Of a stretch of DNA of 64,000 nt, positions 1-7,977 are shown one piece after another (within the stretch, counting starts at the first letter, position 1; each line of letters opens with the position of its first letter). The stretch spans positions 3,336,001-3,400,000 of the forward strand of contig NZ_CP073764.1 in the NCBI RefSeq assembly GCF_019343105.1. The letters run 5' to 3'. A program made the translations under genes and the position numbers. The DNA is from Methylovirgula sp. HY1. GTDB lineage: Bacteria; Pseudomonadota; Alphaproteobacteria; Rhizobiales; Beijerinckiaceae. Below the pieces are notes generated by a model, which saw nothing but the letters and a program-made list of their open reading frames with translations, was not told where the DNA came from and did not search any database.

Positions 1-527
1 ATGACGGTGAGGCTCGCGACCTTGGAGGCGGTCAGTCCCGCTTGCGAGTAAATCCAATAACGCACGGTTCCCGCGGTGATCAGCGGGAAGCCGAGGGTAA
101 AGGAGATAGCATAGCTCGTAAAAGAGGCGAGCGCGGTCGTGCGGTAGGGAACGCGTGCGCGCAGCTGCCGAAGTGCCAACCCATCATAACCGGTCAGCGC
201 CAAATAGGATACAGCGGCAAGCCCGGTTGCTGTCAGGATCTGCTGGTTGCTCGTCGCCGCGAAAGCGGCTTGCAGCTCCGCAAGATTGATATGGGCCAGC
301 GTGTGGACGAGGATGGCAATGGATAAAACGGCAATGGCGATGCTGATAAAGCCGCCGACATATTTGCCGATCCTGCGTCGCGGCCAGGCCGCCTTCCTCG
401 AAGCTGCTTTTTCCGAAGCCGCATTCTTCAGCCGCATGCTGCGATCCAAACTATCGGGCTCAGACGGTATCGGCCGGCTGTCCTTTGCTCCAGCTCCGGC
501 GGAACCGGTTTCATCATCATAGAGCAT
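1..527 (-). CDS. MprF/YbhN-type integral membrane protein, 5' part only
   Basis: The first 175 codons of a gene that runs off the left edge. My reading starts at ATG 527-525, preceded by an AGGGAA ribosome site. A charged, Ala/Lys/Arg-rich cytoplasmic leader of about 52 residues is followed by hydrophobic segments near residues 56-78, 96-115 and 130-152. The stretch around residues 108-160 (SYLALTGYDGLALR, then GTVRYWIYSQAG) resembles the flippase half of lysyl-phosphatidylglycerol synthase/flippase MprF and the related UPF0104 family. MprF proteins decorate phosphatidylglycerol with amino acids and flip the product outward, which gives resistance to cationic peptides. Whether this gene also has the C-terminal synthase domain cannot be seen here, so it could be a flippase-only paralogue. 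Confidence 0.75.
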   Translation of the reverse strand, partial: MLYDDETGSAGAGAKDSRPIPSEPDSLDRSMRLKNAASEKAASRKAAWPRRRIGKYVGGFISIAIAVLSIAILVHTLAHINLAELQAAFAATSNQQILTATGLAAVSYLALTGYDGLALRQLRARVPYRTTALASFTSYAISFTLGFPLITAGTVRYWIYSQAGLTASKVASLTV

Positions 528-813
528 AAATTCCCTGTCCAAACTCCGACATCTTCCGAGCCTTGATCTTGTCCTTCCGGCGCGGGTTATGCGGCGTGAA
601 TGCGCTGCGGGCAAGTCCGGTTTCAGAGCACAAAAGCAATGGTAAGGCTGAGCACTGCCTTGCCGACGATGCAACGTGGCATCCGCCAGCGCTCATCAGC
701 AATCCGCGACCTGGGATCAAACACCTAGGGTGACGGCGAGCTCAAAATGCGAAATCTATCGCGTCTTCAAAGCGCCAACATATAAGAGACTCCGCGGCCG
801 TGGCAAACGGGCG
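528..813. other. Intergenic region upstream of the mprF-like gene
   Basis: This spacer lies between the mprF-like start and the transposon target duplication. I see no convincing gene on either strand. It presumably carries the promoter of the mprF-like gene. Its natural downstream neighbour before the transposon insertion was the sequence now at 4695 onward. Confidence 0.5.
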
Positions 814-821
814 GACTCTCC
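814..821. repeat. Left copy of 8-bp target site duplication
   Basis: GACTCTCC lies directly before the left terminal inverted repeat of the IS1-family element and is repeated exactly at 4687-4694 directly after the right one. Eight to nine bp is the usual IS1 duplication length. Confidence 0.92.
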
Positions 822-842
822 GGTAGTGCCTCAGTTTGAAAT
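822..842 (+). repeat. Left terminal inverted repeat of the IS1-family transposon
   Basis: It begins GGTAGTGCCTCAGTTTGAAA and matches the reverse complement of 4666-4686 at 20 of 21 positions. Confidence 0.92.
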
Positions 843-890
843 CTACCGATCGAACACCTAATTTACTCCCCCTCAAAAGGAGAATACTGA

Positions 891-1100
891 TTGAAAAATA
901 GATTCGGACCCGCCGACATGTCCACAAGCCCACAAGGTCAGCGTCGCCCAGAAGACCCAGTCGCCGCCGCCGCAGCCGTGCTGCGCATCGCTACAGGCGA
1001 GAGCAACGAGAAGACCGAGGCCGAGCGGGCCACCGCTAAAGCGGAAATGCCTAAGGCAAAGCCGGTTAGGTCGGTACGCCCGAGCATGGCAGAGCGTTAA
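891..1100 (+). CDS. Small hypothetical transposon passenger protein, 69 aa
   Basis: The frame opens at TTG 891 behind a strong AAGGAG at 877-882 with 8 bases of spacing, which is the main reason to call it a gene. The product is Ala/Glu/Lys/Arg-rich and probably mostly disordered or helical, without membrane segments. I do not recognise a family. It sits just inside the left transposon end and points inward. An internal ATG near residue 10 is an alternative start without an equally good ribosome site. Confidence 0.4.
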   Translation: MKNRFGPADMSTSPQGQRRPEDPVAAAAAVLRIATGESNEKTEAERATAKAEMPKAKPVRSVRPSMAER

Positions 1101-1120
1101 AACGCTGGGCTGCCGTCAAA

Positions 1121-1642
1121 TTACGCAGCCATTGCCTGACGCGCCCACCGAAGTGTGCTCGCTTCAAAATCCAGAATCACCATCGGCACACACCCCTCCG
1201 CCTTGCCGCGGTCTTTCGCCGCTCGAAATTGGCTTTCATAAGCGCAAAGCGGGACAAACCACCGAAACAGTATTCCTTCATACGCGGTGCGTTTTGCAAG
1301 AAAATCCGGCTCCGCACGCGCAGAAACCTCAAGATCTGAATCGATCACGAATAAAACATCGAACGGCCACGTACCAAGATTGCGATAGCGATCCGCATAT
1401 TCCGGATCTTCTGCATGAGAAAACATCCGATTTCGCAAATTCCCATCCCTCGCCTGGCCGACATAAAGAACCCTGTGTGTACACGGACCATGACGACCGC
1501 GGTAGTTACGATCCAACAACATATAAACGCCTAACGCGTCATCCGGCGGCATAACGCCCTTTTCCTCACTAAAAAAAGCATGTCTGAAATTGTGAGTAGC
1601 CCCCTCGTTGTCAACAAAAGTCACCATCAACTTCAACCCCAT
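1121..1642 (-). CDS. GIY-YIG-like nuclease domain protein, 173 aa
   Basis: The pattern GVYML (near residue 38), then VLYVGQA (near 58), then LRNRMFSH (near 68) and a Glu in AYEGILFRWF (near 120) matches the order of motifs in GIY-YIG endonucleases. In that family the two short beta strands carry the GIY and YIG signatures, the Arg follows, and the Glu binds metal. GVY and YVG are accepted variants. Homing endonucleases, UvrC and some restriction enzymes use this fold to cut DNA. It is the only leftward gene in the transposon. It could act in defence, in element mobility or in competition between elements; the sequence does not decide. An internal ATG at 1627 is an alternative start. Confidence 0.6.
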   Translation of the reverse strand: MGLKLMVTFVDNEGATHNFRHAFFSEEKGVMPPDDALGVYMLLDRNYRGRHGPCTHRVLYVGQARDGNLRNRMFSHAEDPEYADRYRNLGTWPFDVLFVIDSDLEVSARAEPDFLAKRTAYEGILFRWFVPLCAYESQFRAAKDRGKAEGCVPMVILDFEASTLRWARQAMAA

Positions 1643-1733
1643 CAGATCTGACCCATGGGATTGAGCGCGAAACCATTTGAAGTTCAGTCACGTTGATCAG
1701 TCCAATCTTCAAAATCCCCGAAAGGAAAAAGCA

Positions 1734-2042
1734 ATGTGGACGCGCCCTCTAACCGACAACACTCTCTCGAAACTCAACGATCGTCTCGTCGCTGCCGGAT
1801 TTTCAGCTATCAATGTCGAGCGAGCCTTAAAACACGACGTCCTAATCGAAGACACCTTCCGACAAGACGGCGACTCGGTCGTAAGTCATATATACTTGCG
1901 CCCAGACTCGGCCGGCATTTCCTTCAAATTTGGCAACATCAAAAAATTCGGAAAACTGTTCCATTATCCGGACATAACCGCCAGCGATGAAGAAATCTCC
2001 GAATTCATAAACACTCTCATCGGAGCAACTTTCTCTCTCTAA
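1734..2042 (+). CDS. Hypothetical transposon passenger protein, 102 aa
   Basis: I chose ATG 1734 because a purine-rich CGAAAGGAAAAAG lies just upstream; an in-frame ATG at 1677 lacks such a site. The product begins MWTRPLTDNTLSKLND and is a compact mixed alpha/beta-looking protein without membrane segments. I do not recognise a family. It is divergent from the GIY-YIG-like gene and is followed by a perfect inverted repeat (2075-2101) before the transposase. It may belong functionally with the nuclease-like gene, but there is no direct evidence. Confidence 0.45.
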   Translation: MWTRPLTDNTLSKLNDRLVAAGFSAINVERALKHDVLIEDTFRQDGDSVVSHIYLRPDSAGISFKFGNIKKFGKLFHYPDITASDEEISEFINTLIGATFSL

Positions 2043-2074
2043 CGCAGCCGCCCGCAATCAATCGAAAAATACAT

Positions 2075-2101
2075 TACGTCAATACGTCAATTATTGACGT
2101 A
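2075..2101. promoter_or_regulatory. Perfect 10-bp inverted repeat upstream of the transposase
   Basis: TACGTCAATA and TATTGACGTA are separated by CGTCAAT, which itself repeats part of the arm. It lies in the AT-rich spacer before the transposase gene. It could be an operator or a weak terminator of the 102-residue ORF. No T-tract follows, so operator is slightly favoured. Confidence 0.4.
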
Positions 2102-2261
2102 GCGACATCAGATTAACCATCTCCAATAACTTCACATAACAAAAACTATTTCGCTCGCGACTTTGACTCTCTTCTTTGTTCTTGTTATGTTCCTAACCTC
2201 CTAACTTCACGAATGCAATAGCGCCTCTGCCAGGCAACTCGCGCGATAATCGATCACCGAC

Positions 2262-3179
2262 ATGAACCGCCTTTCCGTAGATCAGCGGGTCAAAATCCTT
2301 CAACTCATCGTCGAAGGAACCTCGATGCGGTCAATCGCGCGCGTGCTCGATGTCAGCCCCAATACAGTCGACAAGCTCCTACGGGAAGCAGGCCAAGCCT
2401 GCATCGCCATCCATGACGCCCAGATCCGTAACGTCCAAGCGCAACGCGTCCAATGCGATGAGATATGGTCCTTCTGCTATGCCAAGCAGAAGAACGTCGC
2501 CACTGCGAAAAGGCCGCCTCCGGAAGCCGGCGACGCCTGGACGTGGACCGCAATCGACCCACAAACAAAACTCCTGATCGCCTGGTTCGTCGGGGATCGC
2601 TCAGCCACATCCGCTGGCATTTTGATCGACGATCTCAAGAGCCGTCTCGCCGACCGCGTGCAGCTCACAACCGATGGCCACTCCGCCTATCTTCAAGCTG
2701 TCGAAGACGCTTTCGGCATCGATGTCGATTTTGCCCAGCTCATTAAAATCTATGGCGACGCGCCAGCACAACAAAGCGACTCCCGCTACAGCCCAGCGCA
2801 GATCGTCACGGCCAAACCCAAGCGCATCACAGGCTCCCCGGATCCCGTCCATATCTCGACCTCCATGGTCGAACGCCACAATCTAACGATCCGCATGTCG
2901 CTGCGGCGCTTCACGCGCCTGACCAACGCCTTCAGCAAAAAGCTCGAAAACCACATCAACGCGCTCGCGATCGACATCGTCCATTACAACTTCATCCGCA
3001 TCCACAAGACGCTCAGAATGTCGCCAGCGATGGCCGCAGGTCTCACAGATCGCCTCTGGGCCTGGGAAGATATCCTCAAGGTCATAGACGCCAAGGCGCC
3101 ACCACCAGGCCCGCGCGGGCCGTATCGAAAGCACGCGCCAGCAACGTCTGACGAAGATAAACACCAACGGTTACCGTGA
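2262..3179 (+). CDS. IS1-family transposase, single-ORF type, 305 aa
   Basis: An N-terminal helix-turn-helix (about residues 8-40, [17 protein letters not shown]) binds the element ends. The DDE nuclease core follows. Candidate catalytic residues are Asp66 in QCDEIWSF, Asp138 in TTDGH and Glu204 in SMVERHN. The family-typical [12 protein letters not shown] and YNF-RIHKTLR segments come next. Unlike classical IS1, where InsA and InsB are joined by a programmed frameshift, this is one continuous frame. The length suits single-ORF IS1 relatives. There is no truncation or frameshift, so it may still be active on the 822-4686 element. A basic tail follows residue 275. Confidence 0.9.
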   Translation: MNRLSVDQRVKILQLIVEGTSMRSIARVLDVSPNTVDKLLREAGQACIAIHDAQIRNVQAQRVQCDEIWSFCYAKQKNVATAKRPPPEAGDAWTWTAIDPQTKLLIAWFVGDRSATSAGILIDDLKSRLADRVQLTTDGHSAYLQAVEDAFGIDVDFAQLIKIYGDAPAQQSDSRYSPAQIVTAKPKRITGSPDPVHISTSMVERHNLTIRMSLRRFTRLTNAFSKKLENHINALAIDIVHYNFIRIHKTLRMSPAMAAGLTDRLWAWEDILKVIDAKAPPPGPRGPYRKHAPATSDEDKHQRLP

Positions 3180-3270
3180 CTTTACGCATAAAAACCTGAT
3201 TTTTATCTCGCCCCGCCAACACTACCAATTCCGCCATGACCAGATTATACTGACCCTAAAAGGAAAACCG

Positions 3271-3591
3271 ATGCCTGACGACCAACCCGAAGAAATTGTC
3301 CTTCACCTCTTGCGCGACATCCGTGAACGGATAGAGCCAATGGCAACAAAGGACGACATCGCCGACTTGCGCTCTGAGCTTAACTCGGGACTAGCCAACG
3401 TCGCCGCCGATCTTCACGAACTCGACGCCAAAATCGACGCAACGCGGAAAGACCTCTCCGACCAGATCGTAGGACTGCGCCGCGCCGTCGTGGAATACCA
3501 TTCCGCCGTCATCGGCCACGGCAATATCATTGCCGAACTCGAAGCACGCGTCAGACGCATGGAACAGCATCTCGGCCTCGAAGGTCACTGA
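3271..3591 (+). CDS. Short coiled-coil protein, 106 aa
   Basis: It begins at ATG 3271 behind AAAAGGAAAA. The composition and heptad-like spacing of hydrophobic residues from about residue 20 to 100 predict one long helical coiled coil with no membrane segment or catalytic motif. Similar short helical proteins with a MATKDDI-type opening are frequent in rhizobial genomes and are of unknown function. It lies in the same direction as the transposase and the following nucleotidyltransferase-like gene, so it may be co-transcribed with either. Confidence 0.55.
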   Translation: MPDDQPEEIVLHLLRDIRERIEPMATKDDIADLRSELNSGLANVAADLHELDAKIDATRKDLSDQIVGLRRAVVEYHSAVIGHGNIIAELEARVRRMEQHLGLEGH

Positions 3592-3634
3592 TCAGGCGCA
3601 GCCAGCCCAAGATGGCAAGATCCGGCATCACCAA

Positions 3635-4264
3635 ATGACTCACAAGCTCAGCATTAATGATCTGCAAGACGGTTTAAAAGAACTCGGTGAAGCCGCAGCT
3701 AACGCCGGCAAGATCATCGATCTTGCCATCTACGGCGGCTCATGCCTCATGCTCGTTTCTAACTTCCGAGTCGCAAGCGAAGATGTCGACGCCGTAGCAG
3801 CTACAGACCAACCTTTCATCGACAAGATCGCCAAAGCCATAGCCAAACGCAAATCATGGCCGCAAGACTGGCTTAACGACGGAGTCAAGACCTACCTCAG
3901 CCCAAAAGTCGATCTTCCGGACGCGCACACGCTTTTTGCGACCTATCCATCCGAGGCTAAGCCTGGACTCAGGGTCTTTGTCCCGACAGCAGAATACATG
4001 CTCGCCATGAAGCTCATGGCCCTCAGAATCGACGAAATCTCTGGCAACAAAGATAAAGAAGACATCACCAACCTGATCAAGATCGTCAATATCAAATCAA
4101 AAGCAGATCTCATCGCACTGGCAGCTCAATATTACCCTGAAGCAAAAGTCAGCGCCAAATTACATCTCGCAGCAGACCATCTCATCGCGCTTTCCAAAAC
4201 ACCAACGGAACGACATGAACCGCCCGAATACCTTGGACGACGTAGCTCTGGCATGGAACGCTGA
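3635..4264 (+). CDS. DUF6036-type nucleotidyltransferase-like protein, 209 aa
   Basis: I place the start at ATG 3635; a longer frame reaches back into the coiled-coil gene without a ribosome site. After a helical leader, LAIYGGSCLML (about residues 30-40) matches the GG-S signature of nucleotidyltransferase-fold proteins. ASEDVDAVAA follows where the metal-binding acidic pair is expected. VPTAEYMLAMKLMALR and a DKEDI segment are typical of the DUF6036/AbiEii-like group. Such proteins often act as toxins that modify tRNA or other substrates, next to a small partner. The 3' end overlaps the next gene by 50 bases, which implies tight coupling. The toxin assignment is inference. Confidence 0.65.
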   Translation: MTHKLSINDLQDGLKELGEAAANAGKIIDLAIYGGSCLMLVSNFRVASEDVDAVAATDQPFIDKIAKAIAKRKSWPQDWLNDGVKTYLSPKVDLPDAHTLFATYPSEAKPGLRVFVPTAEYMLAMKLMALRIDEISGNKDKEDITNLIKIVNIKSKADLIALAAQYYPEAKVSAKLHLAADHLIALSKTPTERHEPPEYLGRRSSGMER

Positions 4265-4616
4265 TTGCGATACATATCGATCAGCCATCGCCGGATTCCT
4301 CGATACGTTCTATATGAATCCCGCCTTCCGACAGGGCATGATTGATCCTGAGCCAAGATTCTGCAGCGACGCAAAAATTGATGCTTATCTCGGTGCCGTC
4401 GGCGAGCATCTCGCCAGACGATGGAATCTCAAAATCCCGAAATGGACCTCAGACCCAAAAAGATTTCTACATAAGCCGCTTTTCGCCGGAAACATCGAAA
4501 GCCTCAAAGCGCTGCTTCTCGCGCAAAGCCCATTAGCTTTCCGTAAACGCATGATCTTCGTCGAGCATGAGCCTTTACGGCGTGCAAGAATGCCAAAAGA
4601 CAATGAGTACCATTAA
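4215..4616 (+). CDS. Partner of the nucleotidyltransferase-like protein, 133 aa
   Basis: It starts at ATG 4215 inside the end of the preceding gene, a 50-base out-of-frame overlap. The protein is helical, with a C-terminal pattern (PKWTSDPKRFLHKPLFAG, then ESLKALLLAQSPLAFRKRMIFVE) that I recognise from a widespread uncharacterised family found beside DUF6036 nucleotidyltransferases. No catalytic motif is visible. Position and overlap suggest an antitoxin, regulator or substrate adaptor of the upstream protein. It is the last gene before the right transposon end. Confidence 0.55.
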   Translation: MNRPNTLDDVALAWNADCDTYRSAIAGFLDTFYMNPAFRQGMIDPEPRFCSDAKIDAYLGAVGEHLARRWNLKIPKWTSDPKRFLHKPLFAGNIESLKALLLAQSPLAFRKRMIFVEHEPLRRARMPKDNEYH

Positions 4617-4665
4617 AATCCGACACAATTCACCCGGTCTTTTTACGACTTTCCAGCCAGACAAA

Positions 4666-4686
4666 ATTTCAAACTGAGGCAGTACC
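4666..4686 (-). repeat. Right terminal inverted repeat of the IS1-family transposon
   Basis: The reverse complement begins GGTACTGCCTCAGTTTGAAA and matches 822-842 with one mismatch at the fifth base. Confidence 0.92.
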
Positions 4687-4694
4687 GACTCTCC
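4687..4694. repeat. Right copy of 8-bp target site duplication
   Basis: GACTCTCC is identical to 814-821 and lies directly outside the right inverted repeat. The non-coding stretch that follows, up to 4922, holds no gene I can support and is the leader of the DsbA-like gene. Confidence 0.92.
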
Positions 4695-4922
4695 AAATGT
4701 CGTTAAATGCTTTTCCGCCACAGCGTTCCGGCGCTCTCAATCGTTTTGGCGCCGAAAGGCCGAGACCGTATGCGACGAAATGGTTCACGATGCGGATCGA
4801 GCGGTTCGCTCTGAGTTTTGACGCTTCGCCATGGCTGGCATCGCGCTTGCTCTGCTAAATTTTGCCACGCCATGTCTTGTCCGCAAGCCCATGGCTTTCG
4901 GAATTCAGTCAGGAGCGCCACG

Positions 4923-5579
4923 GTGAGCGAAGAGGAAGCAGATCCCGGCCCGCTGACCATCGATATTGTCGGTGACGTTACCTGCCCCTGGTGTTTTCTC
5001 GGCAAGCGCCTTGTCGATGCGGTGGTCGGTTCCGTGCCTGGGCTAGCTGTCGAGTTGCGCTGGTATCCGTTCCAAATCGATCCGGGATTGCCGCCCGAGG
5101 GCGTCGATTATCAAGTCTATCTGGCGGAAAAATTCGGCGCCGACGAGGTTCCGGCCGCGCTCGGCAGAATCGTTGACGCGGGCCATGAATTTGGTCTTGA
5201 ACTCGCGGTCAATAGGATTGCGCGCCTCCCCAACACATTCGCGGCGCATCGGCTGATCCGCTATTCCTATGTTTATGGCGTGCAGCCGCAAGTCGTCGAA
5301 CGTCTTTTCCAAGCGTATTTCCTTCACGCGCTGGATATTTCCGATCTCAACGTCCTCGTAGACGTCGCGCGGAAATCGCGCATGGATCCGGAAGAAACCG
5401 CCCGCTTCCTTGCCGGTAACGAGGATGCGGCGGCCTTGCAGCAGGAAATGGCGGACATTCGCAAATCCGGCGTCGATGTCGTGCCGCGTTTCACTTTCGG
5501 CGGACAAATAGAAGTGGTCGGCCTGCAAACGGCGGATGTTTTCGCCGACGCTTTGTTCAACGCGATCCCGGAAGGTTGA
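4923..5579 (+). CDS. DsbA/FrnE-family thioredoxin-like oxidoreductase, 218 aa
   Basis: I chose GTG 4923 because AGGAG lies at 4911-4915 with good spacing; the longer upstream reading is low-complexity leader. The thioredoxin fold carries a CPWC active site about 23 residues from the start (DVTCPWCFLGKR) and a long helical insert (about residues 60-180) typical of FrnE and 2-hydroxychromene-2-carboxylate isomerase relatives. There is no signal peptide, so it acts in the cytoplasm, likely as a thiol oxidoreductase or isomerase. The cis-Pro loop is seen in GVDVVPRFTFGG near the end. A paralogue lies at 50159-50818. The IS1-family transposon lies about 230 bases upstream and may have displaced its original promoter region. 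Confidence 0.85.
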   Translation: MSEEEADPGPLTIDIVGDVTCPWCFLGKRLVDAVVGSVPGLAVELRWYPFQIDPGLPPEGVDYQVYLAEKFGADEVPAALGRIVDAGHEFGLELAVNRIARLPNTFAAHRLIRYSYVYGVQPQVVERLFQAYFLHALDISDLNVLVDVARKSRMDPEETARFLAGNEDAAALQQEMADIRKSGVDVVPRFTFGGQIEVVGLQTADVFADALFNAIPEG

Positions 5580-5637
5580 GGACGGGATTGATCCTCACAG
5601 CGCGCCACCCAGTTCATCGGCCAAGTGCGAAAACGCT

Positions 5638-6966
5638 CTAGTGTGATGCAGGCGCTCTGAGCTTCTGCCGTTCCGCCAGTTGTTCGTCACTCAAGCGCGC
5701 GTCGTAAATTGAGCGTATCTCGAGTGTTCGCGCGACCAACGTGGCAAGAACGACGGCGACCACGAGTGGTATTATGAACGCGCGATCATGGCCGGTCAGC
5801 TCTATCATCAAGACCAAGGCTGAAATCGGTCCTTGCGTTGTGGCGGCGAGCACGGCGCCGGCGCCGACCACGGCGAAAAGGCCGGAGGGTACGCCGGGCC
5901 AAAGCCATATCCAGGCGTGGCCAAGCAGACCACCAAACAGCGCGCCAAGCGTGAGTGAGGGCGTAAACAGGCCGCCGGGCGCGCCGCTGCCGAGGCACAT
6001 GACCGTCGCAATGGGCTTGAGCAAGAGCAAGACCAGCAGCAATGCGGGTCCGGCCTCGCCGTTGAAAGTCAACTGCGAGATATCCTTGCCGTTTCCCAAC
6101 AATTGCGGATACGGGATCGAGATCAGCCCGAGCAAGCCGAAGACCATTGCTGGAGCGATGAGACGCAACCAGCCTTTTGGCCTGCTGCGATCCGCCACTG
6201 CCACCATCTTCACAAAGAGAACGGACAACACGCCAGCGATCGGTCCAGCGACGAAGGCCCAGCAAATGATCGATGCGGAGCCGGAATGCGGCGGAACGTG
6301 ATAGGTCGGCCTGTTTGGCAGGGCGATCCAAGAAACGATGGTTGCGATCAGCGAGACCGTCAATGCCGGCAACAAAAGCCGAAGCGCGAAAACGCCGCGA
6401 AGCACCTCGATGGCGAACAATGCGCCGCCCAAAGGCACGTCATAGGCGGCGGCCATGCCGGCACCCGCGCCACACGCGACGAGGAGTCGCCGTTGTTCAT
6501 CGGACAGCGCGGCGCGATCCGCCAGTTGATTGGCGATCACGGCACCGGCCTGTTTGGGGGCGCCTTCGCGGCCGAGAGATGCGCCCATGCCGACGATGAT
6601 GATCGACAGGACGGCGCTGCCGAGCGTGCGCAGAGCCGGAAGCCGGCCGGCGGAGAACCAGAGCGCCGTCGTGATATCGATGCTATTGCCGCTTGTCAGG
6701 TTGACGAGAATGATTTGCCCGAGGCCGGTGAGGAAGCCGGCGCCCAGCAGCACCAGAATGTGATGCCACGCGCTGGCCTGCGTCGCTGCCTCCAATATGT
6801 CGGCATGCGATGGTGGCCATATGAAATGTTGGACCACCGCTAGGAGCGACGTCAATACCGCGGCACTGATGCCGGCGCCAATGCCGGTGATGATGATGGC
6901 CGTCCAAAACCGCGCCGCTCCGGGACTCGTCAAAGTGACCGGGATCAGGCTCCGAGCATTCTCCAT
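5638..6966 (-). CDS. ClC-family chloride channel/antiporter, 442 aa
   Basis: About ten or more hydrophobic helices and the ClC filter signatures are present: TSGNS where GSGIP is expected, GREGAPKQ with the external gating Glu, and GSGAPGGLFTPSL for the GxFxP anion site. The Tyr near the C-terminus (RSIYDARL) matches the central Tyr. There are no CBS domains. The position equal to the internal proton-transfer Glu of the E. coli antiporter (FIIEEMR) reads FAIEVLR, so the second Glu is Val. That fits a channel or a differently coupled transporter better than a classical 2:1 exchanger. It lies convergent with the upstream DsbA-like gene. Confidence 0.88.
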   Translation of the reverse strand: MENARSLIPVTLTSPGAARFWTAIIITGIGAGISAAVLTSLLAVVQHFIWPPSHADILEAATQASAWHHILVLLGAGFLTGLGQIILVNLTSGNSIDITTALWFSAGRLPALRTLGSAVLSIIIVGMGASLGREGAPKQAGAVIANQLADRAALSDEQRRLLVACGAGAGMAAAYDVPLGGALFAIEVLRGVFALRLLLPALTVSLIATIVSWIALPNRPTYHVPPHSGSASIICWAFVAGPIAGVLSVLFVKMVAVADRSRPKGWLRLIAPAMVFGLLGLISIPYPQLLGNGKDISQLTFNGEAGPALLLVLLLLKPIATVMCLGSGAPGGLFTPSLTLGALFGGLLGHAWIWLWPGVPSGLFAVVGAGAVLAATTQGPISALVLMIELTGHDRAFIIPLVVAVVLATLVARTLEIRSIYDARLSDEQLAERQKLRAPASH

Positions 6967-7092
6967 GCCCTACGCGCTCCATGTTTTGCCTTGTCGACGG
7001 CTGAGCAAGAAGTCCACATCGATCCGGCTAACGAAAACGATATATGATGGTTGCGCGCAGACGCCGGGCAGATCGCCGCGATTGGAGATTGC

Positions 7093-7929
7093 ATGATGAA
7101 ATCCGAACAATCCGTAGCGCAGCACTATACGCACGGATCGCTGGAACAGGCGATTCTCGCCGCGTTGGCGGCGTCGGGCAAGGATCTCGAACATCTCACG
7201 CCGGCCGATCTCGCGCCCGTCGACGAATTTCATATTGGCGGACGCGAAGCGACCGTCGATTTTGCGGCCCAGCTCGAGATCAAGCCGGGTCTGGAAATGC
7301 TCGATATAGGCTCCGGCCTCGGCGGAGCCTCGCGTTATTTCGCGCATGAATGCGGCTGCCGGGTGACCGGGATCGATCTGACCCAGGAATTCGTCAGCAC
7401 CGCCGAACGTCTCGCGAAGCGGGTGCGATTGGAGAATTGCGTATCCTACCGGCAGGCGAGTGCGCTCGCTCTGCCTTTTACGGCCGCCCGTTTCGATGTC
7501 GCCTATATGCTTCATGTCGGCATGAATATCGAAGACAAGGCCGGTCTATTCGCCGAGGTCCGCCGTACGCTCAAACCCGGAGGGATTTTTGGCATTTACG
7601 ATGTCATGTGCGACAGCGGTGAAGGGGATCTGCGCTTCCCGGTTCCCTGGGCGACGCATTCCGATATGAGCTTTGTCGAAACGCCCGCCACCTATTGGCG
7701 GCTTTTGGAAGGTGCCGGCTTTGTCGTTCTCGCGGAGCGCAGTCGACGCGCTTTCGCGGTCGAATTCTTCGACAAAATGCGCGCTCGCGCGGCGCAGGAT
7801 GCGGCAACGCCACCACTCGGCCTGCATATTTTGATGGGCGCGTCCGCGCCGCAAAAGGTCGCCAATATGATCGAGAATCTGGAGCGGGGGCTAATCGTTC
7901 CTGTGGAAATCATTGCCCGGGCAGTTTAG
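7093..7929 (+). CDS. SAM-dependent class I methyltransferase, 278 aa
   Basis: I chose ATG 7093 with GGAG at 7084-7087; an upstream in-frame start is poorer. The Rossmann methyltransferase core begins at about residue 70 with LDIGSGLGGASRYFA (motif I, SAM binding), an acidic residue in VTGIDLT (motif II) and RRTLKPGGIFGIYDV (post-motif III). The arrangement resembles small-molecule methyltransferases of the sarcosine/sterol/tocopherol type (Methyltransf_11). The substrate cannot be inferred. The gene stands alone between a leftward ClC gene and a leftward DUF427 gene. Confidence 0.82.
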   Translation: MMKSEQSVAQHYTHGSLEQAILAALAASGKDLEHLTPADLAPVDEFHIGGREATVDFAAQLEIKPGLEMLDIGSGLGGASRYFAHECGCRVTGIDLTQEFVSTAERLAKRVRLENCVSYRQASALALPFTAARFDVAYMLHVGMNIEDKAGLFAEVRRTLKPGGIFGIYDVMCDSGEGDLRFPVPWATHSDMSFVETPATYWRLLEGAGFVVLAERSRRAFAVEFFDKMRARAAQDAATPPLGLHILMGASAPQKVANMIENLERGLIVPVEIIARAV

Positions 7930-7977
7930 CGCCCCAACCCGCCTGGGTCGCCCGAATATGGCGTAACCTTAACAATA

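Larger units (their letters stand above)
822..4686 (+). mobile_element. IS1-family transposon with passenger genes (about 3.87 kb)
   Basis: The element is delimited by 21-bp terminal inverted repeats (822-842 and 4666-4686, one mismatch) that begin GGTA(G/C)TGCCTC. IS1 ends also begin with GGT, and the element is flanked by a perfect 8-bp direct repeat. It contains a single-ORF IS1-type transposase at 2262-3179. The other genes are a 69-residue ORF, a divergent GIY-YIG-like protein, a 102-residue ORF, a coiled-coil protein, a nucleotidyltransferase-like protein and its overlapping partner. Codon use and base composition are visibly more AT-rich than in the flanking genes, as expected for acquired DNA. 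Ordinary IS1 elements are about 0.8 kb, so this is a cargo-carrying derivative. The intact ends, matching duplication and open transposase suggest a fairly recent insertion. Confidence 0.9.

Noticed and set aside
2262-3179. A minimal IS1 element limited to the transposase gene
   Set aside because: No inverted repeats or target duplication were found close around the gene, while exact ends with duplication occur at 822 and 4686, so the larger element is the mobile unit.
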